Origin: DATEOR01 sp046733475
Lineage (GTDB): Bacteria; Actinomycetota; Thermoleophilia; Gaiellales; Gaiellaceae
DNA: 12,799 bases
Reading direction: 5' to 3'
Assembly (NCBI GenBank): GCA_046733475.1
Contig: JBKPPF010000022.1
Coordinates: forward strand, 1-12,799
Part shown: positions 1-6,021 of the stretch, in pieces
Numbering within the stretch: the stretch's first letter is position 1
How the letters are laid out: every line of letters begins with the position of its first letter
Made by a program: the position numbers and the translations under genes
The notes under the pieces: generated by a model
Seen by the model: only the letters and a program-made list of their open reading frames with translations
Told to the model about the DNA's origin: nothing
Database searches by the model: none

Positions 1-1
1 C

Positions 2-520
2 GAACACGGGATCGTCGACCCCGGCTACCGCTACACCGGTGAGCTGCCGCGCGCCGCCGTCGTCGTCAACGAAGCGCTCCGTCGAGGCCGCGTCACCGGC
101 ACAGACCTGCTGCCGCGGCTGAACGGCGACGTCCGCATCGATGTTTTCGGGATGGACGCGGAGAGCATCGGCGGTGAGGCGCTTCCGCAGGCGCGATTGC
201 ACGACGAGATGGCACGCCGGCGCGTCTACCTCCACCCGGTCAGGTGGACGTCGCTCGGCCTGTCCCTTCTCGAAGCAATGGAGCTCGGCATGCCGGTCGT
301 CGGGCTTGCCACGACCGAGGTCGTCGAGGCGGTAACGCCCGAGGCCGGGGTGCTCTCCACAAACGTCGACGTGCTGCGCGGCGCCGTTCGCGAGCTCATC
401 GCCGATCCCGACCGAGCACGCGAGATGGGTCTCGTCGCGCGACGCATCGCGCTCGCGCGCTACGGACTCTCGCGCTTCCTCGCCGAGTGGGACACGCTGC
501 TCACGGAGGTCGCCGCATGA
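2..520 (+). CDS. GT4-type glycosyltransferase, C-terminal part (5' end outside window)
   Basis: The reading frame is open from the left edge to TGA at 518-520, giving 172 visible residues; the N-terminal half is missing. The visible part is the C-terminal, nucleotide-sugar-binding Rossmann domain of a retaining GT-B enzyme. It shows YLHPVRWTSLGLSLLEAM followed by GMPVVGLATTEVVEA, the usual donor-binding segment with a Gly-Xaa-Pro-Val-Val turn, and an ending helix typical of GT4 proteins (ADPDRAREMG...ARYGLSRFLAEWDTLL). The usual EX7E motif is altered: the second Glu is present (LLEAM) but a Thr (WTSLG) stands where the first Glu is expected. It overlaps the next gene by ATGA, so the two are translationally coupled. 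It probably transfers a hexose in the same glycan pathway as the heptose genes downstream; the acceptor and sugar cannot be read from the sequence. Confidence 0.85.
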   Translation, partial: EHGIVDPGYRYTGELPRAAVVVNEALRRGRVTGTDLLPRLNGDVRIDVFGMDAESIGGEALPQARLHDEMARRRVYLHPVRWTSLGLSLLEAMELGMPVVGLATTEVVEAVTPEAGVLSTNVDVLRGAVRELIADPDRAREMGLVARRIALARYGLSRFLAEWDTLLTEVAA

Positions 521-1731
521 GGATCGCGCTGGTCTCCGAGCACGCAAGCCCGCTCGCGGCGCTGGGCGCGGTGGATGCCGGCGGCCAGAACGTCCACGTC
601 GCCGCCCTCGCCCGCGAGCTCGGCGCCCGCGGGATCGACACAGTCGTGCACACTCGCAGGGACGACCCAGCTCTGCCGAAGCGAATCGAGTTCGCACCGG
701 GCGCATTCGTGGAGCACGTCGACGCGGGCCCCCCCGAGCCGCTTTCGAAGGATCTCCTTCTGCCGTACATGGACGAGTTCGCGGCCGAGCTCTCGCGCTC
801 GTGGACGGTCGAGCCGCCCGACGTCGTTCACTCCCATTTCTGGATGTCGGGCCGCACCGCGCTGGCCGCCGCCCGGCCGTTCGACATACCCGTCGTGCAC
901 ACGTTCCACGCGCTCGGCGTCGTGAAGAAGCGCTACCAGGGCGCCAAGGACACGAGCCCGCCAGAGCGGCTCGCCGAGGAACGCTCGATCGTCAAGGCTG
1001 CGGCCCATACCGTCGCCACCTGCACCGACGAGGTCTTCGAACTCCTCCGCCTCGGCGCCGATCCGGGCCGCATCAGCGTTGTTCCCTGCGGCGTCGACAC
1101 TGAGCTCTTTCGTCCCGACGGGCCAGTCGAGCCGGGAAGCATCGTTCCGCGGCTCGTCGTCGTCACGCGCCTCGTCGAGCGGAAGGGCGTCGCCGACGTC
1201 ATCGCGGCGCTCCCGGCCCTGCCGGGGGTCGAGCTCGTCGTGGCGGGCGGGGGCGAGGCCGACCTGCTCCGTGACGATCCCGAGGCGAGGCGCCTCGCCG
1301 CGCTCGCGAAAGAGCTGGATGTGATCGACCGGGTCGAGCTGCGCGGGCGCATCGACCGTGAGCACGTGGCGCCGCTCATCCGCTCCGCCGACGTCGTCGT
1401 ATGCTCGCCGTGGTACGAGCCCTTCGGGATCGTCCCGCTCGAGGCGATGGCGTGCGGTCGTCCGGTCGTGGCGTCCGCTGTCGGGGGGCTGATCGACACC
1501 GTTGTCGACGGCGTCACGGGGCTGCACGTGCCGCCGCGGCGCCCCGACAAACTTGCGCAGGCAATCGGCCGCCTGCTCGCGGATCCGGTGCTGTGCGAAC
1601 GCCTCGGCGCCGCGGGTGCCGAGCGGGCGCGCTCTCGTTACAAGTGGGCGCGCGTGGCGGACGCGACGCTCGACGTCTACCTCGAGGTCTTGGCGGAATC
1701 GGCGGTTGCGGACAAGGAAGCGGTCCGGTGA
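517..1731 (+). CDS. GT4 family glycosyltransferase (sucrose-phosphate-synthase/MshA-like)
   Basis: A complete 404-residue GT-B glycosyltransferase. The ATG at 517 lies in the ATGA overlap with the previous gene and directly precedes the first beta strand (MRIALVSEHASPLA), so it is preferred over further upstream in-frame starts. The N-terminal domain has DAGGQNVHVAALARELGARG at residues 20-39, the glycine-rich acceptor/donor loop typical of sucrose-phosphate synthase and MshA relatives, and HSHFWMSG at about 105-112. The C-terminal domain has VTRLVERKG, then EPFGIVPLE at 301-309, an intact EX7E motif, followed by AMACGRPVVASAVGG. It is expected to be a cytosolic or membrane-peripheral retaining transferase using a nucleotide sugar. 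MshA itself is unlikely from context, because the gene sits in a heptose operon rather than beside mycothiol genes. It ends in a GTGA overlap with gmhA. Confidence 0.9.
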   Translation: MRIALVSEHASPLAALGAVDAGGQNVHVAALARELGARGIDTVVHTRRDDPALPKRIEFAPGAFVEHVDAGPPEPLSKDLLLPYMDEFAAELSRSWTVEPPDVVHSHFWMSGRTALAAARPFDIPVVHTFHALGVVKKRYQGAKDTSPPERLAEERSIVKAAAHTVATCTDEVFELLRLGADPGRISVVPCGVDTELFRPDGPVEPGSIVPRLVVVTRLVERKGVADVIAALPALPGVELVVAGGGEADLLRDDPEARRLAALAKELDVIDRVELRGRIDREHVAPLIRSADVVVCSPWYEPFGIVPLEAMACGRPVVASAVGGLIDTVVDGVTGLHVPPRRPDKLAQAIGRLLADPVLCERLGAAGAERARSRYKWARVADATLDVYLEVLAESAVADKEAVR

Positions 1732-2327
1732 GCGCCAGCGAGCAGCTCTGTGCACACCTGGCGGCGCTCACAGGTCCGCTGGCAGCCCTCGAACGCGAGC
1801 TCGTGCGGCTGGAGGACTGGGGCACATACCTTGCGCGCGTCCTCTTAAGAGGCGGGCGGTTGCTTGCCGTCGGCAACGGCGGCAGCGCGGCGCAGGCGGA
1901 GCATCTCACCGCAGAGCTCGTCGGCCGGTACCGCGACGAGCGTCCGCCGTTCTCAGCGCTCGCCCTCCATGCCGATTCGGCGAGCCTCACCGCAATCGCC
2001 AACGACTTCGGCGCCGAGCAGGGCTTCGCCAGGCAAGTACGTGCGCATGGGCGGCCGGGCGACGTGCTCCTCGCCATCTCCACATCAGGACGAAGCGTGA
2101 ACGTTCTGTCAGCGCTCGACGCCGCACTCGAGGGCGACCTGCGAGCATGGGCGCTAACAGGCCCTCGGCCGAACCCGCTCGCCGAGCTCGCTCACGATGC
2201 TCTGTCTGTCGACGCGCCGTCGACCGCGACGGTGCAGGAAGTGCATCAGGTCGTCCTCCATCTGCTCTGCGAGGCGGTGGAGGCCGAGGTCGGGTTGTCT
2301 AGCGCGACCCCGGAGCTGATGCGGTGA
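1728..2327 (+). CDS. gmhA: Sedoheptulose-7-phosphate isomerase (GmhA-like, SIS domain)
   Basis: A 199-residue SIS-domain protein, close to the E. coli GmhA length (192). It converts sedoheptulose 7-phosphate to glycero-manno-heptose 7-phosphate, the first step of nucleotide-activated heptose synthesis. Seen directly: the phosphate-binding VGNGGSAAQAEH loop (48-59), ELVGRYRDERPPFSALAL (63-80), NDFG (92-95), the second SIS loop AISTSGRSVNV (116-126), and VQEVHQVVLH (169-178). The four zinc ligands known in E. coli GmhA (H61, E65, Q172, H180) align with H59, E63, Q170 and H178 here, which separates it from generic SIS proteins such as DiaA. The GTG start lies in the GTGA overlap with the preceding glycosyltransferase stop, and its own stop overlaps the hldE start in the same way. 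Its product is the expected substrate of the kinase half of the next gene. Confidence 0.93.
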   Translation: MSASEQLCAHLAALTGPLAALERELVRLEDWGTYLARVLLRGGRLLAVGNGGSAAQAEHLTAELVGRYRDERPPFSALALHADSASLTAIANDFGAEQGFARQVRAHGRPGDVLLAISTSGRSVNVLSALDAALEGDLRAWALTGPRPNPLAELAHDALSVDAPSTATVQEVHQVVLHLLCEAVEAEVGLSSATPELMR

Positions 2328-3676
2328 CAGGCCGGCTCACGGTGATCGGCGACGCGCTCCTCGACCGCGAGGTCGAGGGCCGCGTCGAGCGCCTCTGTCC
2401 GGAGGCACCCGTCCCCGTGCTCGACGCCGAGGCGACGCGCTCGCGCCCGGGGGGCGCTGCCCTCGCGGCCGCACTTGCTGCCGCCGACGGACGCGATGTG
2501 ATCCTCGTCACAGCGCTCGGTCGCGACCTCGCGGGCCGCGAGCTCGGACGGTTGGTGGACGAAGCCGGTGTGCAGATCGTCGACATCGGCCTCGAGGGGG
2601 CGACGCCTGTCAAGGTGCGCTTCCGTTGTGACGGACGGCTCCTGCTTCGGCTCGACGAAGGCGCCGACCGGAGCGCGGTTGGCGACCTTCGCGACCCCGC
2701 CTACGAGGCGATCGAATCAGCGGACGCGGTCCTCGTCTCGGACTACGGCCATGGTCTCGCAGCCGATTCTCGCCTGCGCGGCGCTCTTGCGGCCGCTCGC
2801 CACGTTGTCTGGGACCCCCACCCGCGCGGCGCGCTACCCCTCACGGGTACACGGCTCGTGACGCCGAACCAGGCGGAGGCGGCCGCATTCGCGCCCGAGG
2901 TCGAAGAGCCCGCGGACCAAGCGCGTGTGTTGCTCCGCGAGTGGGGCGCGGACGCCGTCGTCGTCACGCTCGGCCGCGAGGGCGCCGTGCTTGCATACGG
3001 GGAGACGGCGCCATGCCGCCTCCCTGCGCGCCCCGCCGACGGCGACCCTTGCGGCGCGGGTGACCGCTTCGCCGCGGCGGCGGCGGCGGCGCTCGCGGAC
3101 GGTGCCTGGCTTCCAGACGCGGTCGCGCGGGCAGTGGCCTCCGCCGCCGCGTTCGTCGCCTCAGGAGGTGGGGCCGGGTTCCGGCTTGCACCGGCGAGGG
3201 GATTCGCAGCGGAGGGCGAGGACGCCGAGACGGTGGCCGCACGCGTACGCGCAGCGGGCGGCAAAGTCGTCGCCACGGGTGGCTGCTTCGACCTCTTGCA
3301 CGCCGGGCACGTGGCCATGCTGGAGGCCGCTCGCGCCCTCGGAGACTGCCTCGTAGTCTGTCTCAACTCGGACGAGTCCGTGCGGCGCCTGAAGGGTCAC
3401 GACCGGCCGCTCGTCGCACAGGAGGACCGCGCGGCCGTGCTGGGCTCGCTCGCCTCCGTCGATGCAGTCGTCATCTTCGGCGAGGACACCCCCGAGGCCC
3501 TCCTCGAGCGGCTTCGTCCCGACGTCTGGGCGAAAGGAGGCGATTACGCGTTCGACGAGCTGCCCGAAGCCGGCGTGCTCAGCCGCTGGGGCGGTGAAGC
3601 TGTCATCCTCCCGTACGTCGAAGGCCGTTCGACCACGCGCTTGCTCGAGGACATCGCCGCTCGTGCGCCCCGCTGA
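2324..3676 (+). CDS. hldE: Bifunctional heptose-7-phosphate kinase / heptose-1-phosphate adenylyltransferase
   Basis: A 450-residue two-domain protein (E. coli HldE has 477). Residues 1 to about 300 form a PfkB/ribokinase-type kinase: VIGDALLDREVEG near the N-terminus, PEAPVPVLD, PGGAA at 42-46, VSDYGHG, TPNQAEA, and GAGD at 244-247 with the catalytic Asp247. Residues from about 310 form a nucleotidyltransferase: TGGCFDLLHAGH with HAGH at 326-329, NSDESVRRLKG, EDTPEALLERLRPDVWAKGG and a GRSTTRLLEDI end, matching the HldE C-terminus. It phosphorylates heptose 7-phosphate at C1 and later adenylylates heptose 1-phosphate. Two departures from E. coli are visible. The Asn after PGGAA is Leu47, and GAGDT is GAGDR, so the exact substrate or anomer could differ. 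An Ala-rich run follows GAGD, encoded by a GCG/GGC-rich tract. The GTG start overlaps the gmhA stop (GTGA). Confidence 0.94.
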   Translation: MTGRLTVIGDALLDREVEGRVERLCPEAPVPVLDAEATRSRPGGAALAAALAAADGRDVILVTALGRDLAGRELGRLVDEAGVQIVDIGLEGATPVKVRFRCDGRLLLRLDEGADRSAVGDLRDPAYEAIESADAVLVSDYGHGLAADSRLRGALAAARHVVWDPHPRGALPLTGTRLVTPNQAEAAAFAPEVEEPADQARVLLREWGADAVVVTLGREGAVLAYGETAPCRLPARPADGDPCGAGDRFAAAAAAALADGAWLPDAVARAVASAAAFVASGGGAGFRLAPARGFAAEGEDAETVAARVRAAGGKVVATGGCFDLLHAGHVAMLEAARALGDCLVVCLNSDESVRRLKGHDRPLVAQEDRAAVLGSLASVDAVVIFGEDTPEALLERLRPDVWAKGGDYAFDELPEAGVLSRWGGEAVILPYVEGRSTTRLLEDIAARAPR

Positions 3677-4688
3677 CCGGCGCCGCCCGCTGCTCGTTGC
3701 GCTCCGCCCGCTCGGACTCGGGGATCTTCTGACCGGCGTACCTGCGTTACGCGCGCTTGCGCGGGCGTTTCCGGCGCACGAGCGCATCCTCGCCTGCCCG
3801 ACCGGGCTCGAGCCCCTCGCGCTGGCGATTGGCGGTGTCGATCGCGTCGTGAACACCCAACCCCTCGTTCCGCTCAGCCCCGCCCTCAGAGGTGCCGACA
3901 TCGCAGTCGACATGCACGGAAAGGGACCGGCGAGCCAGCGGATCCTGCTCGCTTCGGGCCCTCGCCGGCTCGTTGCCTTTGCGAACGCGGATGTTCCGGC
4001 GACTCGGCGGATGCCGGAATGGCGCGCGGAGGAGCACGAGGTGACGCGGTGGTGCCGGATGCTGTCTGAACAAGGCATCAAGGCCGATCCGCGCGATCTT
4101 CACCTCGACGCGCCTTCCGCATCGGTCCCGCGGGCGGCAGCGGGCGCGACGATCGTCCATCCCGGCGCTGCCTTTGGAGCGCGGCGCTGGCCGCCGGAGC
4201 GGTTCGCCGAAGTCGCACGCGCAGAACTCGCGCGCGGACGAGCAGTGCTCTACACGGGGACGTCGGGCGAGCGGCCGCTTGCCGAGTCGGTCCGGGAGCT
4301 CGCGGGCGGCGGCAACGTCTTTGCCGGGCGGACGAATCTCGCGGCGCTCGCTGGGCTCGTCCGCGTCGCCGGGCGGGTTGTCTGCGGCGACACCGGCGTC
4401 GCGCACCTGGCCACCGCGCTCAGCACGCCGTCAGTCATTCTTTTCGGCCCGACCTCACCCGCGCACTGGGGGCCGCCCGTCGGCGAGCCGCGACACCGCG
4501 CCCTCTGGGCCGGCACGACCGGCGACCCGCATGCCGCCGAGCCGCACGTCGGACTCCTCGCCATAACCGTCGAGAGCGTCCTCGAAGCGCTGGCGAGCCT
4601 CGACGAAGCGCGCCCCAGCATGAGCGTCACCAAAGCGTCGACGAGCGAAGTCCGACTCAGGGCGGCGGTCGGGCACGCTCCTGGCTGA
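3663..4688 (+). CDS. GT9 heptosyltransferase-like glycosyltransferase
   Basis: A 341-residue member of glycosyltransferase family 9, the ADP-heptose:LPS heptosyltransferase (WaaC/WaaF/WaaQ) family; an inverting GT-B enzyme. The N-terminal domain starts LLVALRPLGLGDLLTGVPAL, the family's glycine-rich opening. The C-terminal half has HPGAAFGARRWPPERFAEVA (from His166), YTGTSGER, GRTNLAALAGLV, then CGDTGVAHLATAL (Asp243) and FGPTSPAHWGP, the characteristic ADP-heptose-binding signature. I chose the GTG at 3663, which overlaps hldE by 14 nt and begins just before the first strand; the frame is open further upstream but only inside hldE in another frame. It directly follows the genes that make the donor, which supports heptose transfer. 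Because the apparent host type lacks classical LPS, the acceptor is more likely another surface glycan or glycolipid. The last about 25 residues (after LDEARPSM) look like a disordered tail. Confidence 0.9.
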   Translation: MRPADRRRPLLVALRPLGLGDLLTGVPALRALARAFPAHERILACPTGLEPLALAIGGVDRVVNTQPLVPLSPALRGADIAVDMHGKGPASQRILLASGPRRLVAFANADVPATRRMPEWRAEEHEVTRWCRMLSEQGIKADPRDLHLDAPSASVPRAAAGATIVHPGAAFGARRWPPERFAEVARAELARGRAVLYTGTSGERPLAESVRELAGGGNVFAGRTNLAALAGLVRVAGRVVCGDTGVAHLATALSTPSVILFGPTSPAHWGPPVGEPRHRALWAGTTGDPHAAEPHVGLLAITVESVLEALASLDEARPSMSVTKASTSEVRLRAAVGHAPG

Positions 4689-4810
4689 GTGAGCAACCAG
4701 GCGCGCGGTGCCGCAGAACATCGAGGCGACTCGTACGATCGTTGCCGACCTGCCCGCCGCTCCCGCCCTTGGTCAGCCACGTTCGGGAAGCGATTAGAAC
4801 CACGCGCACG

Positions 4811-4819
4811 AGGAGGAGG
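4811..4819 (+). promoter_or_regulatory. Strong ribosome-binding site for the 191-aa gene
   Basis: AGGAGGAGG lies just before the ATG at 4822, giving two overlapping perfect AGGAGG cores. The upstream core (4811-4816) has a 5-nt spacer. It fixes the start and shows this gene is translated independently of the heptose operon, where starts rely on overlaps. The 133-bp gap from 4689 has no convincing promoter; the only AT-richer spot is GATTAGAAC near 4791-4799. Confidence 0.8.
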
Positions 4820-4821
4820 CA

Positions 4822-5397
4822 ATGGAAAACCGGAAGCAATGGGAGTCGCTCGTCAAACGGCATTTCGACTTCCTGAGCAACTTCGGCTTTCGGCTCGATT
4901 ACGTCGACGAGAAGTGGTGGGCGACGAGCGCCGTCTATCTCTCCGACGTGCTCGGTGTGGAGGTGACGCGAAGCGTGGAGTTCGATCGGGTGGAACTAAC
5001 GCTCCTGCGCCTAGTCGACGCGAAGCCTCCCGAAGTGGAGGTCTGGCTGAGCGAGCATCCTCTCAATCGAGTGCTCTTCGACAACATCCTCGAAGCAAGG
5101 GCACCTGAGCAGCTTCGAGACCTTCCTAGGGGCCTTTCGGATGAAGAAGTCGAGCAACAGCTTCGTTGTTACGCCGAGCTCCTCCGCACGGTCGTCCCGG
5201 ATTTCCTCGAGGGCGGAGATGGCGCCTTCTTCGAAGGCGAAGCCGTCATTAGGAAGCGGGCCGAGGCCAAGCCGCAGGAGCTGACCGTCTGGCTGCCTAG
5301 CGATGCATCAGAGGCGGATGAGGCGGACGCACGAGCGAAGGCCCAGCGGACGACTCCGCCGGAAGTACGGATCCTCGTGAAGCGCTATTCGCGGTAG
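4822..5397 (+). CDS. Conserved-looking protein of unknown function (191 aa)
   Basis: I do not recognise this family. The start is well set by the AGGAGGAGG site just upstream. The protein appears soluble and acidic, with no signal peptide or membrane segment. The N-terminal third (FDFLSNFGFRLDYVDEKWWATSAVYLSDVLGVEVTRSVEFDRVELTLLRL, read in parts from residues 15-64) looks like a beta-rich module in which a helix is followed by paired strands. That pattern is seen in small uncharacterised bacterial proteins, including some immunity-like ones, but this is only a resemblance. The middle (about 75-130) is helical and Leu/Glu-rich, including DEEVEQQLRCYAELLRTVVPDFLEG. The tail is an Asp/Glu/Ala/Lys stretch ending EVRILVKRYSR. 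Codon use looks less GC-extreme than the heptose operon, suggesting a separate history. It ends 61 bp before a convergent gene. Confidence 0.75.
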   Translation: MENRKQWESLVKRHFDFLSNFGFRLDYVDEKWWATSAVYLSDVLGVEVTRSVEFDRVELTLLRLVDAKPPEVEVWLSEHPLNRVLFDNILEARAPEQLRDLPRGLSDEEVEQQLRCYAELLRTVVPDFLEGGDGAFFEGEAVIRKRAEAKPQELTVWLPSDASEADEADARAKAQRTTPPEVRILVKRYSR

Positions 5398-5403
5398 CGC
5401 CTG

Positions 5404-5438
5404 CGCCGGGCGCCATCCGAATCACCGTGGGCCCGGCG
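5404..5438. terminator. GC-rich inverted repeat between convergent genes (possible bidirectional terminator)
   Basis: CGCCGGGC (5404-5411) is perfectly complementary to GCCCGGCG (5431-5438) across a 19-nt loop, in the 61-bp gap between convergent genes. A competing stem, TCACCG (5422-5427) with CGGTGA (5442-5447), overlaps it. There is no T-run on either side, so the terminator call rests on position and the strength of the 8-bp GC stem only. Confidence 0.35.
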
Positions 5439-5458
5439 TGTCGGTGACGAGCTGGTGG

Positions 5459-5899
5459 CTACCACCCCGGTGCGCTAAGTGAGCGGCGGCCAATCTCGGC
5501 GAGAAGGAGCGCCATCACCAGTACGACAAGGGCGAGGAGGCCGTGTAATCCGTTCAACCAGCCTCCCTGCTCATCGGTGTCGCCGATCAGCAATACCTGC
5601 GCCGTGCCGATGATCGGGAGGAGGAGCGCAAAACCGACAACTCGCCAAGCGCCCCAGAACGCCACAACGGCGATCAGGAAGAGCACGATCTCGACGTTGT
5701 GCGTGATGAACCCGCCGGTGACGTGTAGGTCAAGTGCACTCGAGCCCGCTCCGCGCACGTAGGCGGCGATCGAGAAGGCTTGCAAAAGGACGCCCGCCGC
5801 GACGATGCACGCCGCTCCGACATAGAGCCAAGCGACTGGGCGGCGCCATCCGGTAACGCGTGCGGGCGTCCTGAGCGTGCCGGTTGCTGGTGCTTGCAC
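5459..5899 (-). CDS. Four-TM small membrane protein, DUF6220-like
   Basis: A 146-residue integral membrane protein. The GTG at 5899 is chosen because GGAGG (5905-5909 on the plus map, read on minus) sits 5 nt upstream, and because an alternative ATG at 5998 would place the start inside the palindrome/promoter region. After a short cytosolic lead come four hydrophobic segments at about residues 20-42, 55-78, 80-100 and 115-138. Sequence features are LLQAFSIAAYVRG after TM1, then HVTGGFITHNVEIVLFLIAVVAF, LLPIIGTAQVLLIG and LNGLHGLLALVVLVMALLLAE. The LQ-F, H-G-H, Q and LHGL-AL spacing resembles the DUF6220/YIP-like small membrane proteins of Actinobacteria; no function is established. Histidines inside membrane segments could bind haem or metal, but that is speculation. 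It is divergent from the LuxR-type gene and probably under its control. Confidence 0.8.
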   Translation of the reverse strand: MQAPATGTLRTPARVTGWRRPVAWLYVGAACIVAAGVLLQAFSIAAYVRGAGSSALDLHVTGGFITHNVEIVLFLIAVVAFWGAWRVVGFALLLPIIGTAQVLLIGDTDEQGGWLNGLHGLLALVVLVMALLLAEIGRRSLSAPGW

Positions 5900-5935
5900 G
5901 TCCCCCTCCCTTCGTGGCCGCGTCTTGTTGGGGGC

Positions 5936-5965
5936 ATTAGAGCGATCGCGCTCCCCGCTGGGCAA
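5936..5965 (-). promoter_or_regulatory. Promoter-like sequence for the four-TM membrane protein
   Basis: Read on the minus strand, TTGCCC (5965-5960) matches 4 of 6 of the -35 consensus. After an 18-bp spacer, TCTAAT (5941-5936) matches 5 of 6 of the -10 consensus. It would give a leader of about 30 nt carrying the GGAGG site before the GTG at 5899. Its -35 touches the edge of the 5964-5983 palindrome. Found by eye in a GC-rich gap where AT-rich hexamers stand out. Confidence 0.5.
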
Positions 5966-5983
5966 TCCCAACAATTTGGGATT
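5964..5983. promoter_or_regulatory. 20-bp palindrome, candidate operator between divergent promoters
   Basis: AATCCCAA (5964-5971) and TTGGGATT (5976-5983) form a perfect 8-bp inverted repeat with a 4-nt centre (CAAT). It lies between the -35 hexamer of the leftward promoter (5960-5965) and that of the rightward promoter (5986-5991), with only 2 bp separating it from the latter. A 20-bp dyad is the size bound by LuxR/FixJ-type HTH dimers, and the gene to its right encodes such a regulator. Autoregulation and control of the membrane protein are inferred. Confidence 0.6.
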
Positions 5984-5985
5984 CC

Positions 5986-6015
5986 TTGTCAGCTCCACCG
6001 GGGCCTGCCTAAGCT
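5986..6015 (+). promoter_or_regulatory. Promoter-like sequence for the LuxR-type gene (leaderless transcript)
   Basis: TTGTCA (5986-5991) matches 5 of 6 of the -35 consensus; after 18 bp, TAAGCT (6010-6015) is a weak -10. Transcription would begin about 7 nt later, at or next to the GTG at 6022, so the mRNA would be leaderless. No Shine-Dalgarno sequence is visible before that GTG, which agrees. Confidence 0.45.
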
Positions 6016-6021
6016 GGGCTC

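Noticed and set aside
460..1755. Minus-strand 431-codon frame opposite the second glycosyltransferase
   Set aside because: Arg/Asp-rich shadow of a well-supported GT4 gene; no motifs.
3070..3095. GCG/GGC triplet tract as a simple repeat
   Set aside because: It encodes an Ala run after the GAGD motif in HldE and is interrupted; it is codon bias in a GC-rich gene, not an independent repeat.
4680..4701. CCTGG...CCAGG hairpin at the end of the GT9 gene as a terminator
   Set aside because: Only 5 bp of outer stem, the stop codon lies in the loop, and no T-run follows.
5459..5998. Longer form of the four-TM protein starting at ATG 5998
   Set aside because: The extra 33 residues are polar and unconserved in character, and the start would sit upstream of the predicted promoter; the GTG at 5899 has a perfect GGAGG.
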